64,000 bases of DNA, from positions 124,001 through 188,000 of the forward strand of contig NZ_JAMBOP010000002.1 in assembly GCF_023715645.1 (NCBI RefSeq), read 5' to 3'. The notes beneath the pieces were generated by a model that was not told the origin of the DNA, did not search any database, and saw only the letters and a list, made by a program, of their open reading frames with translations. Each line of letters opens with the position of its first letter. Within the stretch, counting starts at the first letter, position 1. Positions 1-10,561 of this stretch are shown piece by piece. The position numbers and the translations under genes were made by a program. This DNA comes from Bacillus cytotoxicus (GTDB lineage Bacteria > Bacillota > Bacilli > Bacillales > Bacillaceae_G).

Positions 1-314
1 CTATACGACGAAACGGAAGCAACGCAAAATTTACAACGGCCTACCCCTAAATCAATCATTTCATATACATCATTTTCATTTTCGAGCAAAATATCTTTCC
101 CAACAATACCAATATCCGCGATACCATGCTCGACATATGTTACGACATCAACTGCTTTTACAAGAATGAATGAAATTTGTGAGTTTTTACTTTGAAATAC
201 AAGCTTCCTTCCTTTATCCTTTAGCTCGCTGCAATCAATACCGATTCGTTCGAATAACGAAATCACATGTTTTTCTAATCTTCCTTTCGTTAACGCAATT
301 TGAATGTTACGCAT
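1..314 (-). CDS. hisG: ATP phosphoribosyltransferase catalytic subunit (partial)
   Basis: Short-form catalytic subunit that joins ATP and PRPP in the first step of histidine synthesis. The window edge cuts it, so only about the first 104 codons are present. The N-terminus reads [17 protein letters not shown], including the family's ALTKGRLE segment, and a [11 protein letters not shown] segment follows. The ATG lies inside the last codons of hisZ (25-nt overlap), so the two are probably translationally coupled. Short-form HisG works only as a complex with HisZ, which fits the neighbour. Expression should depend on the leader attenuator upstream of hisZ. Confidence 0.95.
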   Translation of the reverse strand, partial: MRNIQIALTKGRLEKHVISLFERIGIDCSELKDKGRKLVFQSKNSQISFILVKAVDVVTYVEHGIADIGIVGKDILLENENDVYEMIDLGVGRCKFCVASVSSY

Positions 315-1552
315 GAGGATTCTCCTTTTTTCTGCATGATCCATTTATCTTTCCAAATATACTGGGCTAAAGTATCTCCTGATACGTCAATTACTGTTTT
401 CACATCATGTGTTCTTGCAAATTGAAATGTATCTTGTAAATTTTCTAACATGGATAGTTCTACTTTTATACCATCTTTCCCAAGTAAAATACGTAATTTT
501 TCTGCTTCTGAAATCATCTCTAACGAATAATAGATGAGAACATCTATTTGTTTTTTGTATGAATCTTCTTTATGTTCTTGTAACGTACGTACAATTTGAT
601 TTACTTGTATCGCTAAGCCTACTGCAGATAAAGGCTCACCAAAATTCTCAATCAATTCATCATATCTTCCGCCGCTCACAATCTCTTCTCCAACATCACA
701 TACATATCCTCGAAAGATTACACCGGTATAATAATTAAGATGTTGAATCATCCCCAAATCAATAGATATATACCCACCATAACCAAGGCGCTCTATGTTT
801 TCATATATATTTTTTATCCTTGCAATTGCTCTTTTCATTTCTTTACTCACAGCAAGTTTTTCAGCTTCTTCAACTACTTCTAATCCCCCAAATAAACGAG
901 GTAATTTTTGTAATAACCGCACTGTTTCATCTTGCATATCTAACTGCTTTTCTTGTAAAAAGCGGGACAAGGCGGCAAAGTTTTTACTCTCAATATATTC
1001 CCGCAATGCATGTTCATCTTCTTCTCGCAAAGATAATTTTTTCACAATGGATTTATAGAGCTCCACTTGACCAATTTCAATTTTAAATGATTGAATACCA
1101 GCTGCTTGTAAAGCTGCAATCGCGCTTACAATACACTCAACTTCCGCACGTATATTATCAATACCTATAATTTCAATTCCAGTTTGGGTCATTTCATTAT
1201 ATTTCCCCATTAAAGATTCATTCGCTCTAAAAACATTCCCACTATATGTTACTTTTAAAGGTGTTTTCATCTTTTTTGTCCCAATTACACGCGCTAACGG
1301 AATTGTCATATCAGGTCTCAGAACAAGGATACGTCCTTCATAATCAAAAAACTTATACATTTTCTCCTCATCAACAGGACGATTTTGAAATGCAAATACA
1401 TCATAAAATTCAATCATAGGTGTCCGTATTTCTTCATATCCCCTATCGATAAATGTTCGTCTTAATCTATGTTCAATTTCTTCCATTAATGTACATTCTT
1501 GAAACAAAAAATCTCTCGTTCCATTCGGATTGGCTCGTTTCCATTTTTTCAT
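290..1552 (-). CDS. hisZ: ATP phosphoribosyltransferase regulatory subunit HisZ
   Basis: HisZ is a histidyl-tRNA-synthetase paralogue without tRNA charging activity; it forms the octameric ATP phosphoribosyltransferase with short HisG and carries histidine feedback inhibition. The 420-residue product starts [14 protein letters not shown] and has the class II synthetase-like core, including [11 protein letters not shown] near residue 80 and the [13 protein letters not shown] segment near residue 290. Two ATGs are adjacent; the second is better spaced from the GGGGG ribosome site. It is the first gene after the his leader and terminator, and it overlaps hisG. Length is normal for the family. 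Confidence 0.95.
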   Translation of the reverse strand: MKKWKRANPNGTRDFLFQECTLMEEIEHRLRRTFIDRGYEEIRTPMIEFYDVFAFQNRPVDEEKMYKFFDYEGRILVLRPDMTIPLARVIGTKKMKTPLKVTYSGNVFRANESLMGKYNEMTQTGIEIIGIDNIRAEVECIVSAIAALQAAGIQSFKIEIGQVELYKSIVKKLSLREEDEHALREYIESKNFAALSRFLQEKQLDMQDETVRLLQKLPRLFGGLEVVEEAEKLAVSKEMKRAIARIKNIYENIERLGYGGYISIDLGMIQHLNYYTGVIFRGYVCDVGEEIVSGGRYDELIENFGEPLSAVGLAIQVNQIVRTLQEHKEDSYKKQIDVLIYYSLEMISEAEKLRILLGKDGIKVELSMLENLQDTFQFARTHDVKTVIDVSGDTLAQYIWKDKWIMQKKGESSCVTFKLR

Positions 1553-1631
1553 CATTACCCCCTACTTTCTTGGCACATACATACAAAAAATCTACGTAAC
1601 TACTCAGCCATACATTCATAAAATAGCGCTT

Positions 1632-1746
1632 AAAAACAAAAAAAGAGCTATGTAGATAAAAATACCTACATAGCTCTTTAGAGAATGTAGGTACAACAGG
1701 ACTAACCCTTGTACCTACACGTTTTTTCACGCTAGGTTCAAGGGTT
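1632..1746 (-). promoter_or_regulatory. his attenuator with five mutually exclusive RNA segments
   Basis: In the minus-strand RNA five segments follow the leader peptide. Segment 1 (1734-1746) pairs with 2 (1704-1716), 13 bp with one mismatch. Segment 2 (1709-1718) pairs with 3 (1687-1696), perfect 10 bp. Segment 3 (1685-1693) pairs with 4 (1663-1671), perfect 9 bp. Segment 4 (1666-1679) pairs with 5 (1642-1655), perfect 14 bp followed by a T tract: the terminator. A ribosome that finishes at the stop codon covers segment 1, giving 2:3 and then 4:5, so transcription stops. A ribosome stalled on the His codons leaves segment 1 free, giving 1:2, then the 3:4 antiterminator and read-through. The pairings are seen; the mechanism is inferred from enteric attenuators. 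Confidence 0.85.
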
Positions 1747-1802
1747 TATATATGATGATGTTGTGTAAATAAAATGACTGATTGCAAAGTAAACATTTTC
1801 AT
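1746..1802 (-). CDS. His leader peptide (18 aa, three consecutive His codons)
   Basis: An 18-codon ORF reading MKMFTLQSVILFTQHHHI, then TAA. It has a strong ribosome site (AGGAGAAAGGGAG) and a sigma-A promoter just upstream. Three consecutive CAT codons at 1752-1760 lie one codon before the stop, and the stop abuts the first attenuator stem. The peptide is the sensor of charged His-tRNA: stalling at the CAT run decides which downstream hairpin forms. It is too short for normal gene calling. Its position directly before hisZ-hisG supports the role. I saw no T-box motif in this leader. Confidence 0.88.
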   Translation of the reverse strand: MKMFTLQSVILFTQHHHI

Positions 1803-1831
1803 TACTCCCTTTCTCCTCTTAGTTTGAAGTC

Positions 1832-1860
1832 AGTATACTGCCAATTAAACAGAAAGTAAA
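1832..1860 (-). promoter_or_regulatory. Sigma-A promoter of the his operon
   Basis: On the minus strand, TTTACT (1855-1860) is followed by a 17-bp spacer and TATACT (1832-1837), about 30 bp upstream of the leader peptide start. The -35 matches 4/6 and the -10 matches 5/6 of consensus. The -35 hexamer overlaps the inverted repeat that ends the leu remnant. Confidence 0.65.
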
Positions 1861-1873
1861 TAACTTTCTGTTT
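1847..1873 (-). terminator. Inverted repeat after the leuD remnant
   Basis: Perfect 11-bp stem (1847-1857 with 1863-1873) around a 5-nt loop, immediately after the stop of the leuD fragment. It is probably the terminator of the former leu operon, although its T tract is short. It overlaps the -35 of the his promoter, so it could also be an operator. Confidence 0.5.
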
Positions 1874-1967
1874 AATTTGAATTAATTACTATTTCATTCT
1901 CTAAGTCTATTTCTATCACCGTCTGCGGCGCTACAGATGCAAGCTGCTTACGAATTTCCTTTCCCAT
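1872..1967 (-). pseudogene. leuD: leuD remnant (31 codons)
   Basis: A short reading frame overlapping the leuB stop (TAATG). The residues VIEIDLENEIV, preceded by GKEIRKQLA, match the segment of LeuD (3-isopropylmalate dehydratase small subunit) that reads roughly EQIEVDLENEV in relatives. Everything before and after this segment of the normally ~190-residue protein is missing, as is the whole of leuC, which normally lies between leuB and leuD. One or more deletions must have joined leuB directly to this internal piece. It cannot be functional. Confidence 0.75.
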
Positions 1968-3031
1968 TATCGCCATCTCCCTACTAGTACCTGCTCTTCC
2001 ATCGCTTGTAATACATACTTCGTAAACGAAATGGTCGTTTCATTCCCGCCTAAATCTTCTGTATATTTTCCAGAGCAGAGTACGGTAGAAATGGCTTCTT
2101 CAATTGCTTTTCCTTCTTTTCTTAATCCAAATGATTGACCAAGCATCATTGCAACGGAGCGAAGCATAGCGATTGGATTTACTTTATTTTTCCCAGCAAT
2201 ATCTGGCGCTGATCCATGAATTGGTTCGTACAAAGACGGACCATTCTCCGCATGACTTGCAGACGGTAACATTCCTAATGAACCGGCTAGTACAGATGCT
2301 TCATCACTTAAAATATCACCAAATAAATTTTCTGTAACAATCACATCAAATCGGCTTGGATTACGAATGAGTTCCATTGCGGCAGCATCTACTAATAAAT
2401 GTTCTAACTCTATTTCTGGGTAACAAGTTGCTACTTCTTCCGTTACTTGTCGCCATAGTTTACTAGATTCTAAAACATTCGCTTTATCAATAGAAGTTAC
2501 TTTTCTTCGACGTTTTTTCGCTAATTGAAATGCATAGGAAACAATTCGTTCTACTTCACGCCGATGGTAGGTGAGTGTATCCGTTGCCACTTCTTCTGTC
2601 CGTTCTTTCGGAAACGAAAAATAGATTCCACCTGTTAATTCACGAACGACAACAAAGTCAACTTGCCCAGCTGCTTTTAGCGGTGATAAGTGCGCTGTTG
2701 CTACTTCAACAGAAACTGGGCGAACGTTCGCAAAAACTCCCAACCCCTTTCGCAGCATAAGAAGTCCTTGTTCAGGACGTTCTTTTTTATGATCCCAATA
2801 CGGTCCGCCAACTGCCCCTAGTAATACTGCATCACTTGCTAAACATGCCGTTAATGTGCGGGGAGGAAGGGGTTGGCCGTATACATCAATTGCTACTCCT
2901 CCAAACAATTCATCTTGCAAATAAAACTTATGACCGTATAACCTTTCTACCATCTCTAACACTTGCTTCGCACTCATCATAATTTCTGGCCCAACTCCAT
3001 CACCGGCTAAACAAACGATTCGTTTCTCCAC
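1967..3031 (-). CDS. leuB: 3-isopropylmalate dehydrogenase
   Basis: Oxidative decarboxylation of 3-isopropylmalate in leucine synthesis. From the GTG start (spaced 9 nt from AAAGGAG; an upstream TTG is too close) the product is 354 residues, starting [16 protein letters not shown], the usual family length. The isocitrate/isopropylmalate dehydrogenase signature is present as [20 protein letters not shown] near residue 240, with the [11 protein letters not shown] segment and the [10 protein letters not shown] nucleotide-binding region. The frame is intact although leuA, leuC and leuD around it are broken, so its pathway role is doubtful. It may have decayed later than its neighbours or serve another 2-oxo-acid reaction. 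Confidence 0.9.
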   Translation of the reverse strand: MEKRIVCLAGDGVGPEIMMSAKQVLEMVERLYGHKFYLQDELFGGVAIDVYGQPLPPRTLTACLASDAVLLGAVGGPYWDHKKERPEQGLLMLRKGLGVFANVRPVSVEVATAHLSPLKAAGQVDFVVVRELTGGIYFSFPKERTEEVATDTLTYHRREVERIVSYAFQLAKKRRRKVTSIDKANVLESSKLWRQVTEEVATCYPEIELEHLLVDAAAMELIRNPSRFDVIVTENLFGDILSDEASVLAGSLGMLPSASHAENGPSLYEPIHGSAPDIAGKNKVNPIAMLRSVAMMLGQSFGLRKEGKAIEEAISTVLCSGKYTEDLGGNETTISFTKYVLQAMEEQVLVGRWR

Positions 3032-3406
3032 CTTCAAGCACTCCTTTACGATTTTGTAAATGATCTAATGCTTTTAATTTCTCTACTGCATATACGCAAG
3101 CACAAACCGCAGCATCCAGAACATCTTGGGCTACTCCAAAACCTGAAACTTGATGTCCATCTTCTTTCAATTCCACATGAACATGAGCTAATGTACCTTG
3201 CTCTTGCGTAATGGATAGAATCCGATAATCAGCAAGTTCACATTGTAAATGAAGAATTCTTTGAATGGCATTATAAATGGCTTCCATTGCCGTTAATGGG
3301 TTGGCTACTGCCATGCAATTTATCATTTCTCTTGTTTATTTAAGTTTACTCCAGGTGATTGCTCCCCATCGCGAAGTGTCGTATCCATGAACAAAATTTG
3401 CTTCAT
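3000..3406 (-). pseudogene. leuA: 2-isopropylmalate synthase, two internal deletions
   Basis: The intact start reads [20 protein letters not shown] (residues 1-20) and stops at codon 28. In the next frame [10 protein letters not shown], matching the middle of LeuA near residue 205, is fused directly to EAIYNAIQR, the start of the C-terminal regulatory domain near residue 430. So two separate deletions removed most of the TIM-barrel, including the catalytic metal site, of a normally ~506-residue protein. The ilvC stop and this start are 1 nt apart, as in an intact operon. The 3' end runs into leuB. Catalytic function is excluded; translation of the 108-codon regulatory-domain fragment is possible but unlikely to matter. 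Confidence 0.92.
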
Positions 3407-3407
3407 T

Positions 3408-4439
<1,032 letters not shown>

Positions 4440-4445
4440 TCAAAA

Positions 4446-4961
4446 TTAATGAATTAACATTACTTGTTGTTTATCTTGCTTTTTCATACTTCTTGTAAAG
4501 GCTGTTACTCCTGTTCTGGCAATTTCTTTTAAACCGTATGGGCGCAACAACTCAATCAGCGCTTCCACTTTTTCTTGCGTTCCTGTTACTTGAACGACAA
4601 TGGAATCCTTTCCAACATCTATAACGGCAGCGCGAAAAGGTTCAATTAAGCTATACAATTCGGGTCTAGAAGCCATTGTCGTAGACACTTTAATAAGTGC
4701 CAGTTCTCTTGCAATCATTGCTTCTTCTGTAATATCAGATACTTTTAATACATCAATTTGTTTATGAAGCTGTTTAATAAGCTGTTCGACTTGCTGAATA
4801 TTTTCAACATGAACAACAAATGTCATTCTTGAAATATGGGATGACTCTGTATGACCTACTGAAATACTTTCAATATTAAATTGTCTTCTCGCCATCACAC
4901 CTGTAATCCGATTTAAAACGCCACTTTGATTTCGAACCGTCGCTGTTACAATCCGTTTCAC
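4446..4961 (-). CDS. ilvN: Acetolactate synthase small (regulatory) subunit
   Basis: Regulatory subunit that gives the IlvB catalytic subunit valine feedback sensitivity. The 171-residue product has the N-terminal ACT domain (KRIVTATVRNQSGVLNRITG, where effector binds) and the ALS_ss C-terminal domain (about residues 85-160). GTG start sharing one base with the ilvB TAG stop, so the pair is translationally coupled. Same length class as other Bacillus IlvN/IlvH proteins. Confidence 0.95.
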   Translation of the reverse strand: MKRIVTATVRNQSGVLNRITGVMARRQFNIESISVGHTESSHISRMTFVVHVENIQQVEQLIKQLHKQIDVLKVSDITEEAMIARELALIKVSTTMASRPELYSLIEPFRAAVIDVGKDSIVVQVTGTQEKVEALIELLRPYGLKEIARTGVTAFTRSMKKQDKQQVMLIH

Positions 4962-6655
4962 TATTCCACCCCCTCCATTTGATGAACACCTTTTCCCGGT
5001 GCAACCATAGGCATAACTTTTTCAGATTGTAAAACGCGGCAATCAATTAGCACCGGCTCTTGTAAATTTATCGCTTCTTTTAATTGCTCTTTTGCGGTTA
5101 ATGGATTTTCAATGCGGATTCCTTTTATTCCATATGCATGCGCTAACATGACGAAGTCCGGTTGACAAGAAAGTACCGAATGCGAATAACGCTGATTATA
5201 AAACGCTTCTTGCCATTGCCGCACCATCCCCAGTGCTTCATTGTTTATAATAAGCACTTTCACTGGAAGACAATGTTCCTTTACAACACTTAATTCTTGC
5301 AATGTCATTTGAAAGCCAGCATCACCTACAATTGCTACAACGAGTTCACTGGGCTCGGCAATTTGTGCACCAATCGCCGCTGGCAAACCAAATCCCATCG
5401 TTCCAAGACCTCCTGATGTGATCCACTTATTAGGTTGTTTTAATTTATAATATTGCGCAGCCCACATTTGATGCTGCCCAACATCCGTCGTTATAATGGC
5501 AGTTCCATTTGTAATTTCATACAACATTTGAATTGCAGCTTGCGGTTTTAACATTTGCGAATCGTCTTTATAACAAAACGGATAACGACTCTTTCTTTCT
5601 TGCAAAAGTTCTAGCCATTCTTTATGATTTTGCTTCTCTCCTTTACATGCCAACAATGCTTCTAAAGCATGTTTCGCACTCGCTACAATTGGAATTTCTG
5701 TCGCAACGTTCTTTCCAATTTCTGCAGGGTCGATATCAATATGGGCTACCGTTGCTTCCTTTGCAAAATACGTTAAATTTCCAGTCAGGCGATCATCAAA
5801 ACGCGCCCCTATATTTATTAACAAATCGCATTCATACAAAGCCATATTCGCTGCATAAGAACCGTGCATACCACCCATTCCTAAAAACAATGGATCATCC
5901 GCTGGAAATCCGCCAAGACCAAGTAATGTATGAACAACCGGAAGATGATACATACGAGCAAATGCAGTTAGTTCATTTGTCCCTTTCGCATGGAGTACAC
6001 CAGCACCTGCTAAAATTAGTGGTTTCTTTGCCGTTTCAATTGCTTGTAGCAGCTTTGTAATTTGCAGTTGATTCGGATGATAATTCGGCTGGTATCCAGG
6101 TAAATCCAGCTTGACATCGTTACATCGCTCTCCTGTTTCTACAACCATATTTTTCGGAAGATCAATGACGACCGGGCCTGGTCTACCTGTTGCTGCAATA
6201 TGAAATGCCTCTTTTATAATTCTTGGTAAATCTGCAACATTTCGCACTTGATAATTATGCTTTGTGACAGGCATCGTAAGTCCGATAACGTCTGCTTCTT
6301 GAAAGGCATCACTTCCTATAAGTGTTGTTGCAACTTGACCAGTAAATACGACAAGCGGCAAAGAATCCATCATCGCATCCGCTAAACCAGTAATGACATT
6401 TGTTGCCCCCGGTCCGCTTGTAGCAATTACAACACCAGGCTTTCCAGTAATTCTTGCATACCCTTCTGCTGCATGAATTGCTCCTTGCTCATGCCGCGTT
6501 AAAATATGTGGAATTTCACAATCGTAAAGCGCATCATATAACGGTAAAACAGCCCCTCCTGGATAGCCAAAAATGACTTCCACCTTTTCCCTTCTAAGCG
6601 CCTGTAACAAAAGCTGTGCACCGGTTGCCATTTTCTCTTCCATTTTTGAAGACAT
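4961..6655 (-). CDS. ilvB: Acetolactate synthase large (catalytic) subunit
   Basis: Thiamine-diphosphate enzyme that condenses two pyruvates, or pyruvate with 2-oxobutyrate, as the first common step of branched-chain amino-acid synthesis. The 564 residues contain the catalytic-glutamate region [15 protein letters not shown] (about residue 55), the central FAD domain, and the thiamine-diphosphate motif GDAGFQM...IINNEALG near residues 440-470. It follows a T-box leader with an intrinsic terminator, so it and ilvN-ilvC should be induced on isoleucyl-tRNA shortage. AAAGGAGG ribosome site. Confidence 0.96.
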   Translation of the reverse strand: MSSKMEEKMATGAQLLLQALRREKVEVIFGYPGGAVLPLYDALYDCEIPHILTRHEQGAIHAAEGYARITGKPGVVIATSGPGATNVITGLADAMMDSLPLVVFTGQVATTLIGSDAFQEADVIGLTMPVTKHNYQVRNVADLPRIIKEAFHIAATGRPGPVVIDLPKNMVVETGERCNDVKLDLPGYQPNYHPNQLQITKLLQAIETAKKPLILAGAGVLHAKGTNELTAFARMYHLPVVHTLLGLGGFPADDPLFLGMGGMHGSYAANMALYECDLLINIGARFDDRLTGNLTYFAKEATVAHIDIDPAEIGKNVATEIPIVASAKHALEALLACKGEKQNHKEWLELLQERKSRYPFCYKDDSQMLKPQAAIQMLYEITNGTAIITTDVGQHQMWAAQYYKLKQPNKWITSGGLGTMGFGLPAAIGAQIAEPSELVVAIVGDAGFQMTLQELSVVKEHCLPVKVLIINNEALGMVRQWQEAFYNQRYSHSVLSCQPDFVMLAHAYGIKGIRIENPLTAKEQLKEAINLQEPVLIDCRVLQSEKVMPMVAPGKGVHQMEGVE

Positions 6656-6689
6656 TGTTCCGACAAACCTCCTTTATGAACTATATATA

Positions 6690-6968
6690 AATAAAAAAGT
6701 CTTTCGCCCACACTTCAGCTATGTGCTGAAGGGACGAAAGACTTCGTGGTACCACCCTTCTTTGCAAGAAAACTTCTTGCCTCAGTGACTCTAATCGAAT
6801 CAAGCTAATAACGGAGCTACCGTCCAAACCTAGGCAAGTGCTTCAGTTTGGCACTCAAGGGCGATGTTCGTCAATGCGAACCATCGGTTTCCACCAACCA
6901 CCGACTCTCTGTGAGGCTTGACAATCAACTACTCCTCCCTCTCAACGCTTTATCCATCCGTGAACGGA
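6690..6968 (-). promoter_or_regulatory. T-box leader of ilvBNC, probable Ile (AUC) specifier
   Basis: The antiterminator core AAGGGTGGTACCACGAAG is at 6742-6759. It is followed by a GC-rich terminator hairpin (6699-6709 with 6731-6742) and a T tract. Stem I lies between about 6800 and 6960: the AGTA/GAA loop-E pair is visible, the stem above it is GTCAA/TTGAC, and the specifier loop reads GAACATCG, giving ATC at 6865-6863. The GGTGGTTGGTGGAAACC apical region is also present. ATC would report uncharged tRNA-Ile. The element starts directly after the ilvD stop, so it splits the cluster. Confidence 0.93.
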
Positions 6969-6977
6969 ATTTTCACT

Positions 6978-8645
6978 TTATATTTTCAAAATTCCTCCTG
7001 TGTTTGCCGAAGTCACAAGCTTTGCATATCGTGCTAAATAACCCGTTTTTACTTTCGGCTCTGGAGAAATAAATTGTTTTTTTCGCTCTTCTAATACTTC
7101 GTTAGAAATTTCCCAATGAATATTTCCATCTTTTATATTAATGATGATTGAATCACCGTCTTTCACATATGCAATTGGTCCTCCTTCAGCTGCTTCTGGA
7201 GATACATGCCCAATTGCAATCCCTCTTGTTGCCCCGGAGAAACGTCCATCGGTAACCAATGCAACCTTTGTTCCTAGTCCTCTTCCAACGATTGCTGATG
7301 TTGGAGCTAACATTTCCGGCATACCAGGTCCTCCTTTTGGACCTTCATAACGGATGACTACAACATGCCCTTCTTTCACAATGCCACTATCAATTGCAGC
7401 AACTGCTTCATCATGAGAATCAAAGCAAATTGCTTCCCCTACAAAAGAAGTAACTGATTCATCAATCGCTCCAACTTTTAGAACAGAACCATCTGGTGCT
7501 AAATTTCCAAAGAGAATGGAAAGGCCGCCTGTTTTGCGATAAGGTCGTTCTTTCGGACGAATTACTTTTTCATCTAAAATTTTCCCATCTTCTACTGTTT
7601 CATAGATGGTTTTCCCTGTAACTGTTATGCGCTCAGAATGAATTGCTCCTGAAATTTGTGCAAGCTCCTTAATAATAGCTGCCACCCCGCCCGCTTCATG
7701 GACATCATGCATAGAATAATGAGAAGCTGGGCTAATTTTTGCTAAGTACGGAACGCGCTTTGCAATATCATTGATACGCTGCAAATCATAATCTATTCTA
7801 GCTTCATTCGCGATGGCTAACATATGTAAAACGGTATTTGTTGATCCACCCATCGCCATATCTAATGCAAAAGCATCATCAATTGCTTCTTTCGTAATAA
7901 TGTCACGCGGCTTTATATCACGCTTAATTAAATCCATTAAGTGAAACGCAGCTTGGCGAATTAAGTTATGTCGTTCTTCACTTGTTGCAACAATGGTTCC
8001 ATTCCCAGGGAGTGCAACACCGAGCATTTCCATAATGGTATTCATAGAATTTGCTGTAAACATCCCTGAACAAGAACCGCACGTTGGACATGCTGATTTT
8101 TCCATATCAATAAACTGCTCTAAACTTAACTTCCCGGATTTATGAGCGCCAACCCCTTCAAACACAGATGCTAATGAAAGAGGTGTGCCATCTTTTGCTT
8201 TTCCAGCTTCCATCGGTCCCCCTGAGACAAACACAGAAGGGACATTCGTCCGAACAGATGCCATTAACATTCCCGGTGTAATTTTGTCACAATTCGGCAT
8301 AAACATAACCCCGTCAAACCAATGAGCTTGAATTACAGTTTCTGCTGCATCTGCAATAATCTCTCGGCTTGGAAGTGAATAGCGCATCCCAATATGTCCC
8401 ATCGCAATTCCGTCATCAACACCGATTGTATTAAATTCAAAAGGAACACCACCTGCCGCGCGAATAGCAGCTTTTGCCACATCAGCAAGTTCCCTTAAAT
8501 GAATATGCCCCGGAACAATATCTATATATGAATTACAAATTGCAATAAATGGTTTATGAAAATCCTCTTCTTTAACACCTGCCGCATGAAGCAAACTTCG
8601 ATGCGGCGCCCGGTCAATGCCTTGTTTAATCATATTGCTTCGCAT
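6978..8645 (-). CDS. ilvD: Dihydroxy-acid dehydratase
   Basis: Iron-sulfur dehydratase making 2-oxo acids from dihydroxy-acids in valine and isoleucine synthesis. The 555 residues carry the cluster cysteines in [11 protein letters not shown] (about residue 120) and [17 protein letters not shown] (about residue 190), and the C-terminal GRFSGATRG motif. It lies upstream of the T-box, 11 nt after ilvE. Thus ilvE-ilvD use an upstream promoter, and read-through into ilvB must pass the T-box terminator. Confidence 0.97.
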   Translation of the reverse strand: MRSNMIKQGIDRAPHRSLLHAAGVKEEDFHKPFIAICNSYIDIVPGHIHLRELADVAKAAIRAAGGVPFEFNTIGVDDGIAMGHIGMRYSLPSREIIADAAETVIQAHWFDGVMFMPNCDKITPGMLMASVRTNVPSVFVSGGPMEAGKAKDGTPLSLASVFEGVGAHKSGKLSLEQFIDMEKSACPTCGSCSGMFTANSMNTIMEMLGVALPGNGTIVATSEERHNLIRQAAFHLMDLIKRDIKPRDIITKEAIDDAFALDMAMGGSTNTVLHMLAIANEARIDYDLQRINDIAKRVPYLAKISPASHYSMHDVHEAGGVAAIIKELAQISGAIHSERITVTGKTIYETVEDGKILDEKVIRPKERPYRKTGGLSILFGNLAPDGSVLKVGAIDESVTSFVGEAICFDSHDEAVAAIDSGIVKEGHVVVIRYEGPKGGPGMPEMLAPTSAIVGRGLGTKVALVTDGRFSGATRGIAIGHVSPEAAEGGPIAYVKDGDSIIINIKDGNIHWEISNEVLEERKKQFISPEPKVKTGYLARYAKLVTSANTGGILKI

Positions 8646-8656
8646 CGGTTACTCTC

Positions 8657-9556
8657 CTATAAACTTCCTTGATTTTCTTGATAAATTTTTTCACCATCTT
8701 CTACGACTAACTTACGGAATTCTTCTAATAAACGATTTGTATGTGTTCCTGGTTTCCCAGCACCAATTTCTCTTCCATCAACCTTTGTTACCGCAATAAC
8801 TTCAGCTGCTGTACCTGTTAAAAATACTTCATCCGCTACATACACATCATGCCTAGTAAATAATTCTTCCCTTACGTCATAGCCAAGCTTCTCACCAATT
8901 TCCATGATTGCATTTCGCGTAATTCCTTCCAGTGCTCCCGCAGAACTTGGCGGTGTAATTAATTTATTGCCTTTTACAATAAATACATTGTCACCTGAAC
9001 CTTCTGCAACATACCCTTGCTCGTTTAACATTAGCGCTTCTTGCACACCAGCAAGTTTTGCTTCGATTCTAACTAAAATATTATTAAGGTAATTCAATGA
9101 TTTTACTTGTGGCGTTAATACGTCTGGGCGATTCCGCCTTGTTGCAACTGTCACAATCGGGATGCCCTTTTCATAATATTCCAACGGAAACAGTGCTAGT
9201 TGTTCCGCAATAACAACAACATTTGGCTTTAAACACGAATCGGGATCTAAACCAAGATTTCCAGCCCCGCGTGATACAACTAGACGAATATACCCATTTG
9301 ATAATTGATTGCGCCTTATCGTTTCAACAACAATATTGGTCACTTCTTCCAACGCATATGGAATTTCCAGTAAAATGGATTTTGCTGATTCATACAAACG
9401 AATGAGGTGTTCTTTCAGCCGAAAAACATTCCCGCTATAAACACGTATGCCTTCAAATACCCCATCACCATATAAATATCCATGATCATAAACAGAAACT
9501 TTTGCTTCATCTTTTGGAACAAATTCTCCATTTAAGAAAATCCATTGCTCGTTCAC
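8657..9556 (-). CDS. ilvE: Branched-chain amino-acid aminotransferase
   Basis: PLP-dependent class IV aminotransferase doing the last step of Val, Ile and Leu synthesis. The 299 residues contain the family's GDGVFEGIRVY motif (about residue 31), the PLP lysine in PQVKSLNYLNN (about residue 150) and the EGSGDNVFIV glutamate motif (about residue 185). It is the first gene of the ilv cluster. A CodY-like site lies about 75 bp upstream. With leuACD broken, its leucine role is probably limited to catabolic or salvage transamination. Confidence 0.95.
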   Translation of the reverse strand: MNEQWIFLNGEFVPKDEAKVSVYDHGYLYGDGVFEGIRVYSGNVFRLKEHLIRLYESAKSILLEIPYALEEVTNIVVETIRRNQLSNGYIRLVVSRGAGNLGLDPDSCLKPNVVVIAEQLALFPLEYYEKGIPIVTVATRRNRPDVLTPQVKSLNYLNNILVRIEAKLAGVQEALMLNEQGYVAEGSGDNVFIVKGNKLITPPSSAGALEGITRNAIMEIGEKLGYDVREELFTRHDVYVADEVFLTGTAAEVIAVTKVDGREIGAGKPGTHTNRLLEEFRKLVVEDGEKIYQENQGSL

Positions 9557-9960
9557 TTAAAAGCGCCCCCTATATCTTTGAAATTTTTATTGTTTCTAAG
9601 TTTACGCTCCCTTTTTAAATAAATCAAAGAAATTTTTGAAAATTTTAAATTTTTAAACTTAAGGACAACCCATTATATATTGACATTTCAACATTGTTAC
9701 CGTTTACAAAATGTCAAAAAATTTTTTCGACATTTTCTTCTACAATTTTTTTGTTTTGACGAGAAGGATTTTTGTCTAAAGATGCGAATGTATTGTATTC
9801 AATAAACGGGCGATCTATCTGTTTTTAAGAAAAGAAGTAGTAATAAAGCGAGGTGAAAAAATAAAAAATAAAATTTGAGGATAACACTCATATTTTTTCC
9901 TTGTTACTCATAATCCTATTTTCAAAAATCATTTTAACAAATTTGAGGGGGCAAAATCAT
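9557..9960. other. Divergent ilvE / small-gene intergenic region
   Basis: Very AT-rich spacer holding the promoters of ilvE (minus) and the gene starting at 9961 (plus). The only element I can support in it is the CodY-like palindrome listed separately. I see no T-box or terminator in front of ilvE. Confidence 0.5.
9630..9644. promoter_or_regulatory. CodY-box-like site upstream of ilvE
   Basis: AAATTTTTGAAAATT matches the CodY consensus AATTTTCWGAAAATT at 13 of 15 positions. CodY represses ilv-leu genes when isoleucine and GTP are plentiful, so the position fits. In such AT-rich DNA chance matches are common. Confidence 0.45.
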
Positions 9961-10215
9961 ATGGCATGTTTACAAATTAAAGGAACAAGACAAGAAGTAA
10001 TGGAAATGCTTCAGTTATTTGATTTAATGAATACACAAGGGCTATGTAAATTAGAGGATTATGTAGAATTACTTCCTGATGTAGAGCAAAATAAAACAAC
10101 GCAAAATCCGCTTTATATTGTAAATGTTGATGTACAATCAAATAATTATACGATGCAAGATGTGCAAAATGATCGTTTTGTATGCGATATGTTAACTGGA
10201 GTTTATAACGACTAG
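9961..10215 (+). CDS. Small conserved-type protein of unknown function (84 aa)
   Basis: Starts MACLQIKGTRQEVMEMLQLF after a GAGGGGG ribosome site. It is soluble and acidic, with no membrane segment or signal. The first half looks like an alpha/beta fold (strand, helix MEMLQLFDLMN), the second half like further strands (LYIVNVDV). I do not recognise the family. It is followed by ykuS at 106 nt and may share its transcript, which would end at the terminator near 10690. Confidence 0.75.
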   Translation: MACLQIKGTRQEVMEMLQLFDLMNTQGLCKLEDYVELLPDVEQNKTTQNPLYIVNVDVQSNNYTMQDVQNDRFVCDMLTGVYND

Positions 10216-10321
10216 CTTGTTTGCTTCTTTCTTCTCCTGACAGACACGTAAACTCTTCTGCTAATTAGTGAATATTCTTCCGAAAAAGGAACATATTACT
10301 AGATGGCAGGAGGTGAATACC

Positions 10322-10561
10322 ATGGCAAAAATTGGAGTGGAAAATTCTTTAACAAATGTACAACAAGCATTACAACAAAAAGGACATGAAGTAGTCTCAT
10401 TACAATCTGAAAATGATGTGCAAGGATGTGACTGCTGCGTTATAACTGGTCAAGATTCTAACGTAGCGGGGATTAGCAATACAGTGATAAAGGGATCTGT
10501 TATTGACGCACGAGGATTAACAACCGAAGAAATTTGTCAACAAGTCGAAAGTAGAATTTAA
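10322..10561 (+). CDS. UPF0180 (YkuS) family protein
   Basis: 79-residue protein starting [20 protein letters not shown], with the family's [10 protein letters not shown] motif (about residues 38-47) and a [13 protein letters not shown]-terminus. It resembles B. subtilis YkuS, whose function is unknown. The ATG is preceded by GCAGGAGGTG, so an upstream in-frame ATG 54 nt earlier is not used. Confidence 0.9.
   Translation: MAKIGVENSLTNVQQALQQKGHEVVSLQSENDVQGCDCCVITGQDSNVAGISNTVIKGSVIDARGLTTEEICQQVESRI

Noticed and set aside
1473-1730. 85-codon frame over the hisZ leader
   Set aside because: It is antisense-free but crosses the terminator and out-of-frame hisZ codons; the 18-codon leader peptide explains the region better.
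1620-1860. T-box in front of hisZ
   Set aside because: No GGTGGTACCACG-like core or stem I motifs; the pairing pattern fits a leader-peptide attenuator.
3000-3326. Stand-alone 108-residue LeuA regulatory-domain protein
   Set aside because: It lacks a ribosome site, begins in a deletion scar and runs into leuB; treated as part of the leuA pseudogene.
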